Of a DNA stretch of 64,000 nucleotides, positions 16,263 to 25,189 are shown piece by piece (positions within the stretch are counted from its first letter, which is position 1; every line of letters starts with the position of its first letter). The translations under genes were made by a program, and so were the position numbers. Source of the stretch: Paludibacteraceae bacterium (GTDB lineage Bacteria > Bacteroidota > Bacteroidia > Bacteroidales > Paludibacteraceae); assembly GCA_017550335.1 (NCBI GenBank), contig JAFZPM010000009.1:1-64000 (forward strand). Reading direction: 5' to 3'. The notes under the pieces are model-generated. The model did no database searches. It had not been told where the DNA came from and saw only the letters and a program-made list of their open reading frames with translations.

Positions 16263-18086
16263 TCAATCTATAAAAATTCTGTAATTATACGTCATTGGGG
16301 AGAGCGTTGTCAAACCGGCGTTGATGCTCTCGATTATTTGTCGCTTTTGGTTTGCGTCTTCTATCTCTTTGAAAGGGATCATGTGGACGTCGATTGTCCG
16401 TACGAGACCTTCTCCCTGTCCTTTGCCTCTGCTGATACCCTTCTCGATCTTCACGTCCCGGATCAGGTCCGGCAGTTGGGCGACGCAGAAGTGCTTGATG
16501 TCGCTGTTCGTCACGATGCGGTTACGGCTTGTCAGGACATATTTGAAGCGGGCGATCTTCTCCCGCTCGTTAGGGGTGTTCAATCCTCCCACTGTCGGCG
16601 TGATGAGCATGGATTGTCCCACGGAGGTGTAGAGGGATCCGTTTCCGGAAGCGTTCTGTCCGATGTGCAGACCGTTGGCGTTCGCCCCGGCTGAGGTCCA
16701 GTAGTGGACGTAGAACAGCGTGGATTCTTTAGGCGGCTCCACGAACAAGTAGTAAGGAGCCTCCCACTTCCCCGCGCGTACGGCAGGCATCGAATTGATC
16801 TTGTGCAGGAGTTTCTCTATGGCGTTCACATTCTCGGAGCTCTTCGCGAATTCGGAGGAGGAGAATACGCTCAACTCATCTTCCAATAATGATTGTAGGC
16901 GGAGGAGCAGTTCGCTCGCGTCCCTTTGGTCGAATGATTCGCAGCCTCCGTGTCTCAGGGTGTAGGTCAGGTCGGAGGTGTTCTCCTTGTATCCGTATGT
17001 GCGGCAGTAGGATCTTCCGAACTCGTCCGACACATTGTCCACGTCAAAGAAGGACTCTCCGTCGTTTACCTCCAAAGGAACTACGCCGAAGTCTTTCGCG
17101 ACGTACATCGTGAGTTCGTTGTAGGATTTGTTGATGACAGGGAATGTGTTCAGGCACACCTGCAGGTCTGACAGAACGGCGGGCGTGTAGTTGGACGGGA
17201 AGTCGATTTCCAACCAGAGGAGGTCCTGCAGACAGACTTGCTGGTATTGCTCCAACTCGGGGGTGTAGAGCATCGGCACTTTCCTGAAGTCCTTCAGTGA
17301 GACTTTCAGGGAGGTTTTGATCGTGATGTATCTGTCTCTGTAGTAATCCATTATTTCCTGGTTGACGCGCGCCACGTTCTCGTTGGCGGAGAAGAAATCC
17401 GGCAGCCCGGAAGCGGAGGATACCTCCTCCGAGTAGAGCCCCGGTGTGATCTCCAGTGGCAACCCGTTGCACTTCCAAGTTGTGGATTTCAGGAAGTGCA
17501 GGTAATCGTTCCTGTTATCTATGTTGGGGAAGTCCAAATAGAAGGAGAAGTTTTCCAGATCGAAAATCTTGGTGTTCGAGTCCAATCCGACATAGACCTT
17601 CCCCACGACATCCGGGGTAGGGTCCAGACGCAGCGTCAGGCGCTTGTTCTGGTCAGGCGTGACCTCGTACACGTTCCCTTCGATCACCATCGATTTCACG
17701 GAAACTTGTCGCAGCGGCGTGCAGCATGCCGGGTAAAATTGCAGGTTGGTCAGGTCCCTCGAATTGGCGGAAGGCGCGTTCACCGTGTAGCCGTTGCGCA
17801 GGTTCGTCCTGTAATCGCTCACCTGAGGGGTGGAATACATGATCGCGTGGGCTGGATGGACCACCGTGAGAGCCTCCGGCAACAGGACCTCGCTCAATCG
17901 GCGCATGGCTCTCGTCTCGATGTCCGAGATGTCCTCCGACAAGTTGTGCAATTGCACGGAGAGAGCTTCAATCAATAAACGTATAAACGGATCCAAGTTC
18001 TCCACCTTCTTTACGTTCCAGTAATCCAAGGCGGTTTTGATCATCCGGTCTTTAATCTCTTCTTTTGTTTCCCTATAATTCTCCAT
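16263..18086 (-). CDS. tssF: T6SS baseplate protein TssF
   Basis: A 607-aa TssF. The N terminus has the family pattern: a long helix with DPFIRLLIEALSVQLHNL, then RRLSEVLLPE and VVHPAHAIMY. The C-terminal half carries the end-domain PTVGGLNTPNEREKIARF, SRNRIVTNSDIKHFC and DVKIEKGISRG. Normal length. It is the second gene of the operon, 13 bases after tssE. Confidence 0.9.
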   Translation of the reverse strand: MENYRETKEEIKDRMIKTALDYWNVKKVENLDPFIRLLIEALSVQLHNLSEDISDIETRAMRRLSEVLLPEALTVVHPAHAIMYSTPQVSDYRTNLRNGYTVNAPSANSRDLTNLQFYPACCTPLRQVSVKSMVIEGNVYEVTPDQNKRLTLRLDPTPDVVGKVYVGLDSNTKIFDLENFSFYLDFPNIDNRNDYLHFLKSTTWKCNGLPLEITPGLYSEEVSSASGLPDFFSANENVARVNQEIMDYYRDRYITIKTSLKVSLKDFRKVPMLYTPELEQYQQVCLQDLLWLEIDFPSNYTPAVLSDLQVCLNTFPVINKSYNELTMYVAKDFGVVPLEVNDGESFFDVDNVSDEFGRSYCRTYGYKENTSDLTYTLRHGGCESFDQRDASELLLRLQSLLEDELSVFSSSEFAKSSENVNAIEKLLHKINSMPAVRAGKWEAPYYLFVEPPKESTLFYVHYWTSAGANANGLHIGQNASGNGSLYTSVGQSMLITPTVGGLNTPNEREKIARFKYVLTSRNRIVTNSDIKHFCVAQLPDLIRDVKIEKGISRGKGQGEGLVRTIDVHMIPFKEIEDANQKRQIIESINAGLTTLSPMTYNYRIFID

Positions 18087-18099
18087 AATTTTGTATAAA

Positions 18100-18543
18100 T
18101 CAATCTTTTGACAGTGGACCTAAGAACAGGGTGTAATGGAAGCGGCATGGATCTCCCGTGGAGGTGAGCGTGGCTTCCATGTAGATGTCAACCTTCTTCC
18201 TCACGCTGACATTCTTCACGATCGAGTTCTCCTTTAAAACCTCTTCGACCTCCAATCTGTACGTGCAGTCCGTGATGCGTGTCTCGTATTTGGATATCGA
18301 TTTCTTCAGGCATTCAGCGAATTGGGTTTTCCAAGCGTTCAAGGATACGATCCTCTCGAAGTCCAATTCCCAGATGTCTGTCCCATATTCATAATCAAAT
18401 GTGTGCTCGCCCGGATAGGTGCTGATCAGCATCTCAATGTGCCTATACACCGATTCCACCTCGTCACACTTCCGCAAAGCAGGACCGTTCTCCTCCACGG
18501 CGGAAGCGAAATCAAACGGCATGCAATAAAAATTTCCACTCAT
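18100..18543 (-). CDS. tssE: T6SS baseplate gp25-like protein TssE
   Basis: A 147-aa gpW/gp25-family protein of the T6SS baseplate, which starts sheath polymerisation. Seen: IEMLISTYPGEHTFDYEYG, the family's (I/L)L-x-T-x-x-GER-x-x-x-x-x-YG region, with the usual GER replaced by GEH. This is followed by the helix/strand end with YRLEVEEVL and a beta C terminus. First gene of the operon, with a 5' untranslated region of about 135 bases from the promoter at 18.69-18.72 kb. Confidence 0.85.
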   Translation of the reverse strand: MSGNFYCMPFDFASAVEENGPALRKCDEVESVYRHIEMLISTYPGEHTFDYEYGTDIWELDFERIVSLNAWKTQFAECLKKSISKYETRITDCTYRLEVEEVLKENSIVKNVSVRKKVDIYMEATLTSTGDPCRFHYTLFLGPLSKD

Positions 18544-18685
18544 ACTATACTATAACATCTTACTATTAAAGTAATTACGGCGACGTCCATCCGTAAAAAC
18601 TGATAGGAAGCACCTCGGAAACCGCTTCTCCGACCCACATTCCTCTATCTTTTTCCGATTCGTTCGCACTAGAATATTCAACCCC

Positions 18686-18717
18686 CAAAAATACAACAAA
18701 ATGGAACGACAACCAAA
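18686..18717 (-). promoter_or_regulatory. Promoter of the T6SS operon
   Basis: Minus strand: TTTG (18717-18714), 20 bases, then TATTTTTG (18693-18686), matching TTTG-N19/21-TAnnTTTG. A second TTTG at 18722-18719 would give 25-base spacing. It is in the divergent gap between tssE and hisG, which otherwise holds no gene on the tssE side. Confidence 0.65.
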
Positions 18718-18823
18718 ACAAATCTTCATATTAAACTAAAAAACAGTCAAAATTCTCTAATTGCTCTTTGTCGTAATGGGGTGTGGAGAATTTTCCCTTC
18801 GTGAAAAAATGTGTCAAGGTATG

Positions 18824-18853
18824 GTTGAAAAATCGGAAAAATATGTATCTTCG
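18824..18853 (+). promoter_or_regulatory. Promoter of the hisGDC operon
   Basis: GTTG (18824-18827), 18 bases, then TATCTTCG (18846-18853), one mismatch from TAnnTTTG. It ends 19 bases before the start codon of the his leader peptide. The same TATCTTCG form precedes thrA. Confidence 0.6.
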
Positions 18854-18872
18854 CGTCATAAATGTAAGGAAC

Positions 18873-18920
18873 ATGTTTAATACGAAACATCATCATAACC
18901 ATCATCATTATCAACGATAA
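18873..18920 (+). CDS. hisL: His operon leader peptide
   Basis: A 15-codon reading frame, MFNTKHHHNHHHYQR, preceded by AAGGA. Six of its codons are His (CAT), in two runs of three. Such leaders sense charged tRNA-His: ribosome stalling on the His run changes folding of the RNA downstream. Too short to be called by normal gene finders, but the His run, the hairpins after it and hisG next in line make the assignment firm. Confidence 0.9.
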   Translation: MFNTKHHHNHHHYQR

Positions 18921-18985
18921 GTTCGGTGAGCGGTTGTGTGTGCGATATAATGAGGCTTGCCGAGATTCGGTGAGCCTTTTGTTTT
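18921..18985 (+). promoter_or_regulatory. His attenuator: antiterminator and terminator
   Basis: Terminator: arms AGGCTTGCCGA (18953-18963) and TCGGTGAGCCT (18967-18977), an 11-bp stem with two G-U pairs and a 3-base loop, followed by TTTGTTTT. Antiterminator: TTCGGTGAGC at 18922-18931 repeats the terminator's 3' arm and can pair instead with its 5' arm. A ribosome that reaches the leader stop (18918-18920) would cover this segment and let the terminator form. One stalled at the His codons leaves it free, so hisG is read through. Confidence 0.9.
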
Positions 18986-19019
18986 CTCAGGAAATAATAA
19001 CAAAACAATAATATTCAAT

Positions 19020-19871
19020 ATGCTAAGAATTGCAGTACAGGCCAAGGGCCGTTTGTTTGAAGAGACGATGACCATGTTGTCGGAGTCCAGCATCAAGATT
19101 AGTTCGGGCAAGAGAACCCTTCTGGTTCCAGCCTCCAATTTCCCAGTCGAGATCCTCTACTTGCGTGATGATGATATCCCGCAGGCTGTGGCGAGCGGTA
19201 TCGCTGACGTAGGTATCGTGGGAGAGAACGAATACGTGGAGCGCCATGAGAAGGCTGATCTGATCAAACGCCTCGACTTCAGCAAGTGCCGCCTCTCTTT
19301 GGCAATTCCTAAGGCGGTGGATTACCAAGGGTTGGAATGGTTCAACGGAAAGAAGATCGCCACTTCTTACCCTTACATCCTGCAACAGTTCCTGGACAAG
19401 AACGGTCTGAAGGCGGAGATCCACGTCATCACGGGATCTGTGGAGATCGCCCCTGGCATCGGGTTGGCGGACTGCATCTTCGACATCGTCAGCTCCGGCA
19501 GCACCCTCGTCAGCAACAACCTGAAGGAGGTGGAGGTGGTCCTGAACTCTGAGGCTATCCTCATCGGCAACCCTCAATTGGGCGGTGAGAAGAAACAGAT
19601 CCTCGACGAGCTCCTGTTCCGCTTCGACTCCTACAAGAACGCTGAGGGCAAGAAGTATATCATCCTCAACATCCCGAACGATAAGATCAAGCAAGTGTGC
19701 GAGATCCTCCCAGGCATGAAGGCACCGACAGTCACTCCGTTGGTGAAGGAAGGCTGGTCTTCGCTCCACTCCGTCATCTCGGAGAAAACCTTCTGGGACA
19801 TCATCAGCCAGTTGAAGGCGCTGGGTGCGGAGGGTATCTTGGTGGTTCCTATCGAGAAAATGATCCTTTAA
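19020..19871 (+). CDS. hisG: ATP phosphoribosyltransferase HisG (long form)
   Basis: First step of histidine synthesis: ATP + PRPP to phosphoribosyl-ATP. 283 aa from ATG 19020. A non-ATG start at 18957 would begin inside the attenuator terminator and is rejected. Motifs: GRLFEE, ASGIADVGIVGENEY, the PRPP loop DIVSSGSTLVSNNL, and a C-terminal ACT-like regulatory domain (about 210-283, with PGMKAPTVTPL and EGILVVPIEKM). It is therefore the long, self-sufficient HisG type that needs no HisZ. First gene of hisGDC, under attenuation control. Confidence 0.97.
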   Translation: MLRIAVQAKGRLFEETMTMLSESSIKISSGKRTLLVPASNFPVEILYLRDDDIPQAVASGIADVGIVGENEYVERHEKADLIKRLDFSKCRLSLAIPKAVDYQGLEWFNGKKIATSYPYILQQFLDKNGLKAEIHVITGSVEIAPGIGLADCIFDIVSSGSTLVSNNLKEVEVVLNSEAILIGNPQLGGEKKQILDELLFRFDSYKNAEGKKYIILNIPNDKIKQVCEILPGMKAPTVTPLVKEGWSSLHSVISEKTFWDIISQLKALGAEGILVVPIEKMIL

Positions 19872-19884
19872 TTCAGCAATCGTC

Positions 19885-21159
19885 ATGAAGATCTATAAAT
19901 ACCCTGCTGCCTCCGAATGGACGCAGCTGCTCGCCCGCCCGACGTTCGATAACGCGACGCTCTTCGACATCGTGCGCAATGTCCTGAACGATGTCAGGGA
20001 GAAAGGCGACGAGGCCGTCAAGGCCTACGAACTGAAATTCGATAAGGTGGAGCTCTCCTCCCTGCTCGTGACCGAGGCGGAGGTGGCGGAGGCGGAAGCT
20101 ATCGTCTCCCCAGCGCTGAAGGAGGCTATCCTATTGGCGAAAGGAAATATCCAGAAGTTCCACAAGGCGCAGGCGCAGGAGCTCCCATGCGTGGAGACCA
20201 TGCCGGGCGTCACCTGTTGGCAGAAGGCGAAGGCCATCGAGAAGGTCGGACTCTACATCCCTGGCGGAACCGCTCCTCTCTTCTCGACCGTGCTGATGCT
20301 CGCCATCCCCGCACAGATAGCGGGCTGCAAGGAGATCGTGCTCTGTACTCCTCCCAACAAGGAGGGCAAGGTGCATCCAGCCGTACTGTTCGCCGCCAAG
20401 ACAGCGGGTGTGAGCAAGATATTCAAGATCGGTGGCGTGCAAGCCATCGCCTCCATGGCCTATGGTACGGAGAGCGTGCCGAAGGTCTATAAGATATTCG
20501 GTCCGGGCAACCAATACGTGACCGCCGCCAAGCAGATGGTGAGCCTCAAGGACGTGGCCATCGACATGCCTGCTGGGCCTTCCGAGGTGGAGGTGCTGGC
20601 GGACAATACGGCTAACCCTGTATTCGTAGCCTCCGACCTGCTCTCCCAAGCAGAGCATGGCGTGGATAGCCAAGCCATCCTGGTCACCACCAGCGAAGCG
20701 TTGGCGGAGAAGGTGATGAAGGAGGTTGATGTGCAGTTGGCGCAATTGCCTAGGAAGGAGATCGCGGAGAAATCCGTGGCTAACAGTAAGATATTCATTG
20801 TCAAAAATATGGACGAGGCCGTAGCGCTGAGCAACGCCTATGCGCCGGAGCACCTGATCATCTCGGCGAATGGTTACCGGGAGATCGCGGAGCGGATCGA
20901 CAACGCCGGCTCCATCTTCTTGGGACACTACACGCCAGAGAGCGCAGGCGACTATGCCTCCGGCACCAACCACACCCTGCCGACCAACGGCTACGCCAAG
21001 GCCTACAGTGGTGTGAACCTCGACAGCTTCCGCAAGAAGATCACCTACCAGGAGATCACGAAGGAGGGGTTGGAACGCATCGGCGATGCGATCGAGATCA
21101 TGGCCAGCAACGAGCAACTCTTCGCCCATCAGAACGCGGTGATATTGCGTCGTAAATGA
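19885..21159 (+). CDS. hisD: Histidinol dehydrogenase HisD
   Basis: 424 aa; oxidises histidinol to histidine in two NAD-dependent steps with a zinc ion. Seen: GLYIPGGTAPLFSTVLML, FKIGGVQAIASMAYGTE, FGPGNQYVTAAKQ, DMPAGPSEVEVLAD and the C-terminal YAPEHLII and NHTLPTNGYAKAYSGV. Complete and of usual length. It follows hisG by 13 bases in the same transcript. Confidence 0.97.
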   Translation: MKIYKYPAASEWTQLLARPTFDNATLFDIVRNVLNDVREKGDEAVKAYELKFDKVELSSLLVTEAEVAEAEAIVSPALKEAILLAKGNIQKFHKAQAQELPCVETMPGVTCWQKAKAIEKVGLYIPGGTAPLFSTVLMLAIPAQIAGCKEIVLCTPPNKEGKVHPAVLFAAKTAGVSKIFKIGGVQAIASMAYGTESVPKVYKIFGPGNQYVTAAKQMVSLKDVAIDMPAGPSEVEVLADNTANPVFVASDLLSQAEHGVDSQAILVTTSEALAEKVMKEVDVQLAQLPRKEIAEKSVANSKIFIVKNMDEAVALSNAYAPEHLIISANGYREIAERIDNAGSIFLGHYTPESAGDYASGTNHTLPTNGYAKAYSGVNLDSFRKKITYQEITKEGLERIGDAIEIMASNEQLFAHQNAVILRRK

Positions 21160-21218
21160 TGGATGCGGGACGACGTGCGCATCGTATTCGTATGTTCTTG
21201 AATTAAAACTGATTGATT

Positions 21219-22253
21219 ATGTTTGACTTGAAAAATATAGTTCGCCCGAACATCTGGCAATTGAAACCCTACTCTTGCGCAAGAGATGAGTTCAAGGGCG
21301 AGGCATCCGTCTACTTGGATGCCAACGAGAATCCGTACAACGATTCCTTCAACCGTTACCCGGACCCTCTCCAACTGAAGGTGAAGGAGGAGATCCGGAA
21401 GGTCAAGGGCGTCGAGGTGAAGAACATCTTCCTCGGCAACGGTAGCGATGAGGCGATCGACCTTGTCTACCGTATCTTCTGTGAGCCGAAGGAGAACAAC
21501 GTGGTGGCCATCGCACCAACCTACGGCATGTACGGGGTATGTGCCGACATTAACAACGTGGAGTACCGCAGCGTCCTGCTCGACGACCATTTCCAGTTCA
21601 CGGCGGAAAGCCTTTTGGCGAAGGCGGACGACAAGACGCGTGTCATGTGGCTCTGCTCTCCGAATAACCCTACAGGCAACGCGTTGAATGATAAAGAGAT
21701 AGAAAAACTGCTAAGGACGTTCAAGGGCATCGTGGTGGTGGATGAGGCGTACATAGACTTCTCCTCCCAAGCTAGTTGGAAGGATCGTCTCGGTGAGTTC
21801 CCTAACCTCATCGTCCTGCAGACCCTCTCGAAGGCGTGGGCGAGCGCCGGTATCCGTATGGGTATGGCCTTCGCATCGGAGGAGGTCATCGGTCTCTTTA
21901 ATAAGGTGAAGTACCCTTACAACATCAATGTCCTCACCCAAAAGCAGGCGTTGGACACACTGCGTAACCCAGGACAGATAGCGGAATGGGTGAAGATCCT
22001 TTTGCAAGAGCGTTCGGTGATGCAGGCTAACCTCGCGCAACTGCCGTTCGTCGAGAAGATTTACCCTACGGACGCCAACTTCATCTTGGTGAAGGTGCAG
22101 GACGCGAACAAGACGTACCAGCATCTGGTTGGCAAGGGCATCATCGTCCGCAACCGTAACACGGTGCAACTCTGCGGCAACTGCCTCCGCATCACGGTGG
22201 GCAAGCCAGAGGAGAATAAAATCCTGATGCAGGAACTGAAAAACATGAAATAA
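21219..22253 (+). CDS. hisC: Histidinol-phosphate aminotransferase HisC
   Basis: 344 aa, PLP enzyme converting imidazole-acetol phosphate to histidinol phosphate. Motifs: [41 protein letters not shown], and the PLP-lysine region [19 protein letters not shown] 21219 is used; a TTG two codons earlier is less likely. Third gene of hisGDC. hisB, which often follows in Bacteroidales, is not here; the next thing is a terminator-like hairpin and a TPR gene. Confidence 0.95.
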   Translation: MFDLKNIVRPNIWQLKPYSCARDEFKGEASVYLDANENPYNDSFNRYPDPLQLKVKEEIRKVKGVEVKNIFLGNGSDEAIDLVYRIFCEPKENNVVAIAPTYGMYGVCADINNVEYRSVLLDDHFQFTAESLLAKADDKTRVMWLCSPNNPTGNALNDKEIEKLLRTFKGIVVVDEAYIDFSSQASWKDRLGEFPNLIVLQTLSKAWASAGIRMGMAFASEEVIGLFNKVKYPYNINVLTQKQALDTLRNPGQIAEWVKILLQERSVMQANLAQLPFVEKIYPTDANFILVKVQDANKTYQHLVGKGIIVRNRNTVQLCGNCLRITVGKPEENKILMQELKNMK

Positions 22254-22261
22254 ACAAAGAT

Positions 22262-22300
22262 CGGGGCGCCCCGCCCACAAATGCTGAGCGTCCCGTTTTT
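22262..22300 (+). terminator. Terminator after hisC
   Basis: Arms CGGGGCGC (22262-22269) and GCGTCCCG (22288-22295) form an 8-bp stem with one G-U pair and an 18-base loop, followed by TTTTT. It closes the hisGDC transcript 8 bases after hisC. Confidence 0.65.
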
Positions 22301-22326
22301 ATCTAACCATCTAATACTCATTGCCT

Positions 22327-23511
22327 ATGAACACAACAAAAAGAACCATTGTCTCTCTGTTGACTTGCATCTTTTGCACGTTGACCGTTTTCTCCCAAAA
22401 TTATCCATTGACTTTTGAGGACAAGGAGAAACTAAACCATGCCATCGAACTTGTGGACGGGGGGCAGGTTGACTCTTCCCTATACATCTTGGAAGCATTG
22501 GTGAAGAAATACCCTAAAAACTATATCGTCAATTATGAGTATGCGTTCTCCCTCGTCCGTAAAGGAGATTACAAGGGTGCGAACAAGACTGTAAGGAAGT
22601 TGGAGAACCATCCTGAGGCGAACGATGCGTTACACGCCATGATTGGTAACACCTACGACTTCATGGGTCAGCCAGACAAGGCGTTGAAAGCCTATCAAAA
22701 CGGATTGAAGAAATTCCCGAATTCCGGGTTGTTGTATGTGGAGCAGGGAAATGTTTACTTCAACCAACAGAAGTACGAAGAGGCCCTGAACTATTATGAG
22801 CACTGCATCGAGATGGCTCCGATGTATCCGACCGGCTATCTTAGGGCTTCGATGATTTACCTGAGCTCATCCGAGCCGATATGGGGAATGATCTATGCGG
22901 AGATGTTCTCCCTCCTGAAACCCAATGCGAGGGAATGCAGAGCACTTTGCGACGGGTCGGTGGCTGCCTTGAGAAAAAATATAAAGATGCTGGGAGACAC
23001 AGCCCTGCAGGTTTCGCTGACGTACAAAAACAATATATATCTTCAAAAGAAGCCTAAGGCCGATGATTTGCTGAACGCCTTATCGACAGCCCTTACTGCT
23101 TTCGAGGTCAAGTACGAGCATCGTGTGTTCGAAGCGGTTAAACTTATCGGATATAAAGACACGATTGATTTCGACCTCTTCTGCAAAATCAGGCAGAATG
23201 TCGCGGATAGCATCGTGCAGAGCGACTATAGCTTTGGCCTCTTCAAGTTCCAGAAAAGCATTATCGATGCAGGCTTTTGGCAGGCCTATAACATGCTCAT
23301 CTACGGGAAGTCTTTCCCGACCGAGTATGCGGCTTTCATGGCGGATGAGGAGAAGGTCAACCAGCTGAAGGCGTTCATGACATGGTACAATACCGCCGCT
23401 AATTTCCCTAATGAGCAGGAACCGGTCTCCAAAAATGTCTATGAGAAGAAAATGAAAGATAAATTGGATAAGGAAGTGAAGGAAAAAGTGGATAAGGAAA
23501 TGAAGAAGTAA
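22327..23511 (+). CDS. Secreted TPR-repeat protein
   Basis: 394 aa from ATG 22327, with a signal peptide (TIVSLLTCIFCTLTVFSQ). Residues about 30-170 hold at least three tetratricopeptide units: VNYEYAFSLVRKGDYKGA, LHAMIGNTYDFMGQPDKA and LYVEQGNVYFNQQKYEEA. The rest is helical, and the last 25 residues are a Lys/Glu repeat. TPRs mediate protein-protein contacts; the partner is unknown. It stands alone between two terminators, so it is probably not part of the his operon. Confidence 0.85.
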   Translation: MNTTKRTIVSLLTCIFCTLTVFSQNYPLTFEDKEKLNHAIELVDGGQVDSSLYILEALVKKYPKNYIVNYEYAFSLVRKGDYKGANKTVRKLENHPEANDALHAMIGNTYDFMGQPDKALKAYQNGLKKFPNSGLLYVEQGNVYFNQQKYEEALNYYEHCIEMAPMYPTGYLRASMIYLSSSEPIWGMIYAEMFSLLKPNARECRALCDGSVAALRKNIKMLGDTALQVSLTYKNNIYLQKKPKADDLLNALSTALTAFEVKYEHRVFEAVKLIGYKDTIDFDLFCKIRQNVADSIVQSDYSFGLFKFQKSIIDAGFWQAYNMLIYGKSFPTEYAAFMADEEKVNQLKAFMTWYNTAANFPNEQEPVSKNVYEKKMKDKLDKEVKEKVDKEMKK

Positions 23512-23560
23512 TTGGAATAAGAACTTCGGTTCTTTCCGATAATCTATCATACGCATAGGA

Positions 23561-23592
23561 AAAGACGCCTTCCCGAAATGGAGGCGTCTTTT
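23561..23592 (+). terminator. Terminator after the TPR gene
   Basis: AAAGACGCCT (23561-23570) pairs with AGGCGTCTTT (23582-23591) around an 11-base loop and continues into a T run: a strong intrinsic terminator, usable in both directions. Confidence 0.85.
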
Positions 23593-23789
23593 TTGTCGTT
23601 TATGCTTACCCAGGCGCCGTGAATATTTCTTTGGACACAATTGTATTCTGAAAAAAATTACATTAATTTTGGCAAACAAAAAGGAATAATCATGACATTC
23701 AGGAGCGACAATGTGCCACACGAAAGACAAATTAACATTTTTTATGCAAGAATATGTCCAAAATACTTTTTTGTATGAAAAATATTGCG

Positions 23790-23797
23790 TACATTTG
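23790..23797 (+). promoter_or_regulatory. -7 element upstream of pncB
   Basis: TACATTTG matches TAnnTTTG 26 bases before the pncB ATG. A TTTG lies at 23770-23773, but its spacing of 16 is shorter than usual. The AT-rich gap 23593-23789 shows no gene. Confidence 0.45.
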
Positions 23798-23823
23798 ACA
23801 TGTAAATAAAAACGATATAGCAT

Positions 23824-25071
23824 ATGGAAGCAATTATCACATCTTTATTGGAGACCGACCTGTACAAGTTCTCTATGGGTCAGGCGATTTTTCATCAATT
23901 CCCTGGTTATAAAACCACGTGGACGTTCAAGTGTCGTAACAAAGATGTGAAATTCACATCCGAGATGATCGACGAGATAAAGCACCAGTTGCAGGAGTAC
24001 AGCAAGCTACGTTTCACGGAAGACGAGTTGGCTTATCTCGAGAACATCGGTGCAAGGCGGGACGGCAACGGCAACATCGTCAAGAAGGGATGGATCAAGG
24101 GATCTTACATAGACTTCCTCCGCATCTGGCAACCTAGGTACGAGGATTTCGAGATCACCGACAAGGCGGAGTGCGGTCTCAGCATCGAGGCGAAGGGGAC
24201 ATGGTTGAACACCAGTATGTACGAGATCCCGACGCTGGCGATCGTGAACGAGGTCTATTTCCGCTACGCCTACAACTACGACGAGTTGCGCCAGCAGTTC
24301 GTCCGCAAGTTGAACGAGAAGGTGAACCTTTTGGAGCAGGACATCTATGAGTTGGGAGCCTTTTCTGAGTTCGGATTGCGCCGCCGCTTGTCCGCAGAGT
24401 GCCAGGAGATGGCGGTCAAGGCATTGAAGGGAGCCAAGACGAACGGAAAGTCCACATTCGTGGGCACCAGCAACGTCTTCCTCGCGAAGAAATATGGATT
24501 GATTCCGGTGGGTACCATGGCGCATGAGTGGATCATGTGCGTCGGACAGGGTAACCGCTCCGTCAACCCAGCCTACTCTAACCTCTATGCGTTGCGCGCT
24601 TGGGTGAATGAGTACAAGGTGCAGAATGGCACCGCCCTCACGGATGCGATCACGACCGATTGTTTCCTTCGTGACTTCGACGAGGAGTTCGCCACGGTGT
24701 TCAGCGGTGTGCGCCACGACTCTGGCGATCCGTTCGAGTGGGGGGATAAGATCATCGCCCATTACCAAAAGCTCGGCATCGACCCTATGACGAAGACCTT
24801 GCTCTTCAGCGACAGCTTGAATTTCGAGAAGGCGACGAAACTCAAGAAATATTTCGAGGGGAGAGCGAAGACAGCCTTCGGTATCGGAACGTTCATCGCG
24901 AACGACACGGATGTGCCTGCGCTCAACATCGTCATGAAGACGACACTCTGCAACGGTGGCGACGTGGCGAAGATCTCCGACACCCCAGGCAAGGGAATGT
25001 GCAAGAATCCTGCCTACGTCGACTATCTGCAAAGGGCGATCGACTGGAGGATGAGCCATCCGGAAATGTAG
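23824..25071 (+). CDS. pncB: Nicotinate phosphoribosyltransferase PncB
   Basis: 415 aa; converts nicotinate + PRPP + ATP to nicotinate mononucleotide in the Preiss-Handler NAD salvage path. Motifs: LETDLYKFSMGQAIFHQFP at the N terminus, LSAECQEMAVKALKG, GTMAHEWIMC with the conserved His, FSGVRHDSGDPFEWG (phosphoribosyl binding) and the C-terminal FGIGTFIANDT. Full length. Followed by a Nudix gene and a NadE-PncA fusion on the same strand, which together form a salvage cluster. Confidence 0.96.
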   Translation: MEAIITSLLETDLYKFSMGQAIFHQFPGYKTTWTFKCRNKDVKFTSEMIDEIKHQLQEYSKLRFTEDELAYLENIGARRDGNGNIVKKGWIKGSYIDFLRIWQPRYEDFEITDKAECGLSIEAKGTWLNTSMYEIPTLAIVNEVYFRYAYNYDELRQQFVRKLNEKVNLLEQDIYELGAFSEFGLRRRLSAECQEMAVKALKGAKTNGKSTFVGTSNVFLAKKYGLIPVGTMAHEWIMCVGQGNRSVNPAYSNLYALRAWVNEYKVQNGTALTDAITTDCFLRDFDEEFATVFSGVRHDSGDPFEWGDKIIAHYQKLGIDPMTKTLLFSDSLNFEKATKLKKYFEGRAKTAFGIGTFIANDTDVPALNIVMKTTLCNGGDVAKISDTPGKGMCKNPAYVDYLQRAIDWRMSHPEM

Positions 25072-25189
25072 TGAGTATTCAATGATTTATGGATTCTGCG
25101 GGCCTATGAACCCTCTGTACCGGTAATGTCACGGAACAATGGGTGAAGACATGTTCAATGATTGGCCCGTACTTAACTAAGATTTGTTT

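Noticed and set aside
18957..19019. Upstream extension of hisG to a non-ATG start
   Set aside because: The start would lie in the attenuator terminator stem and adds 21 residues not found in HisG; ATG 19020 gives the normal N terminus.
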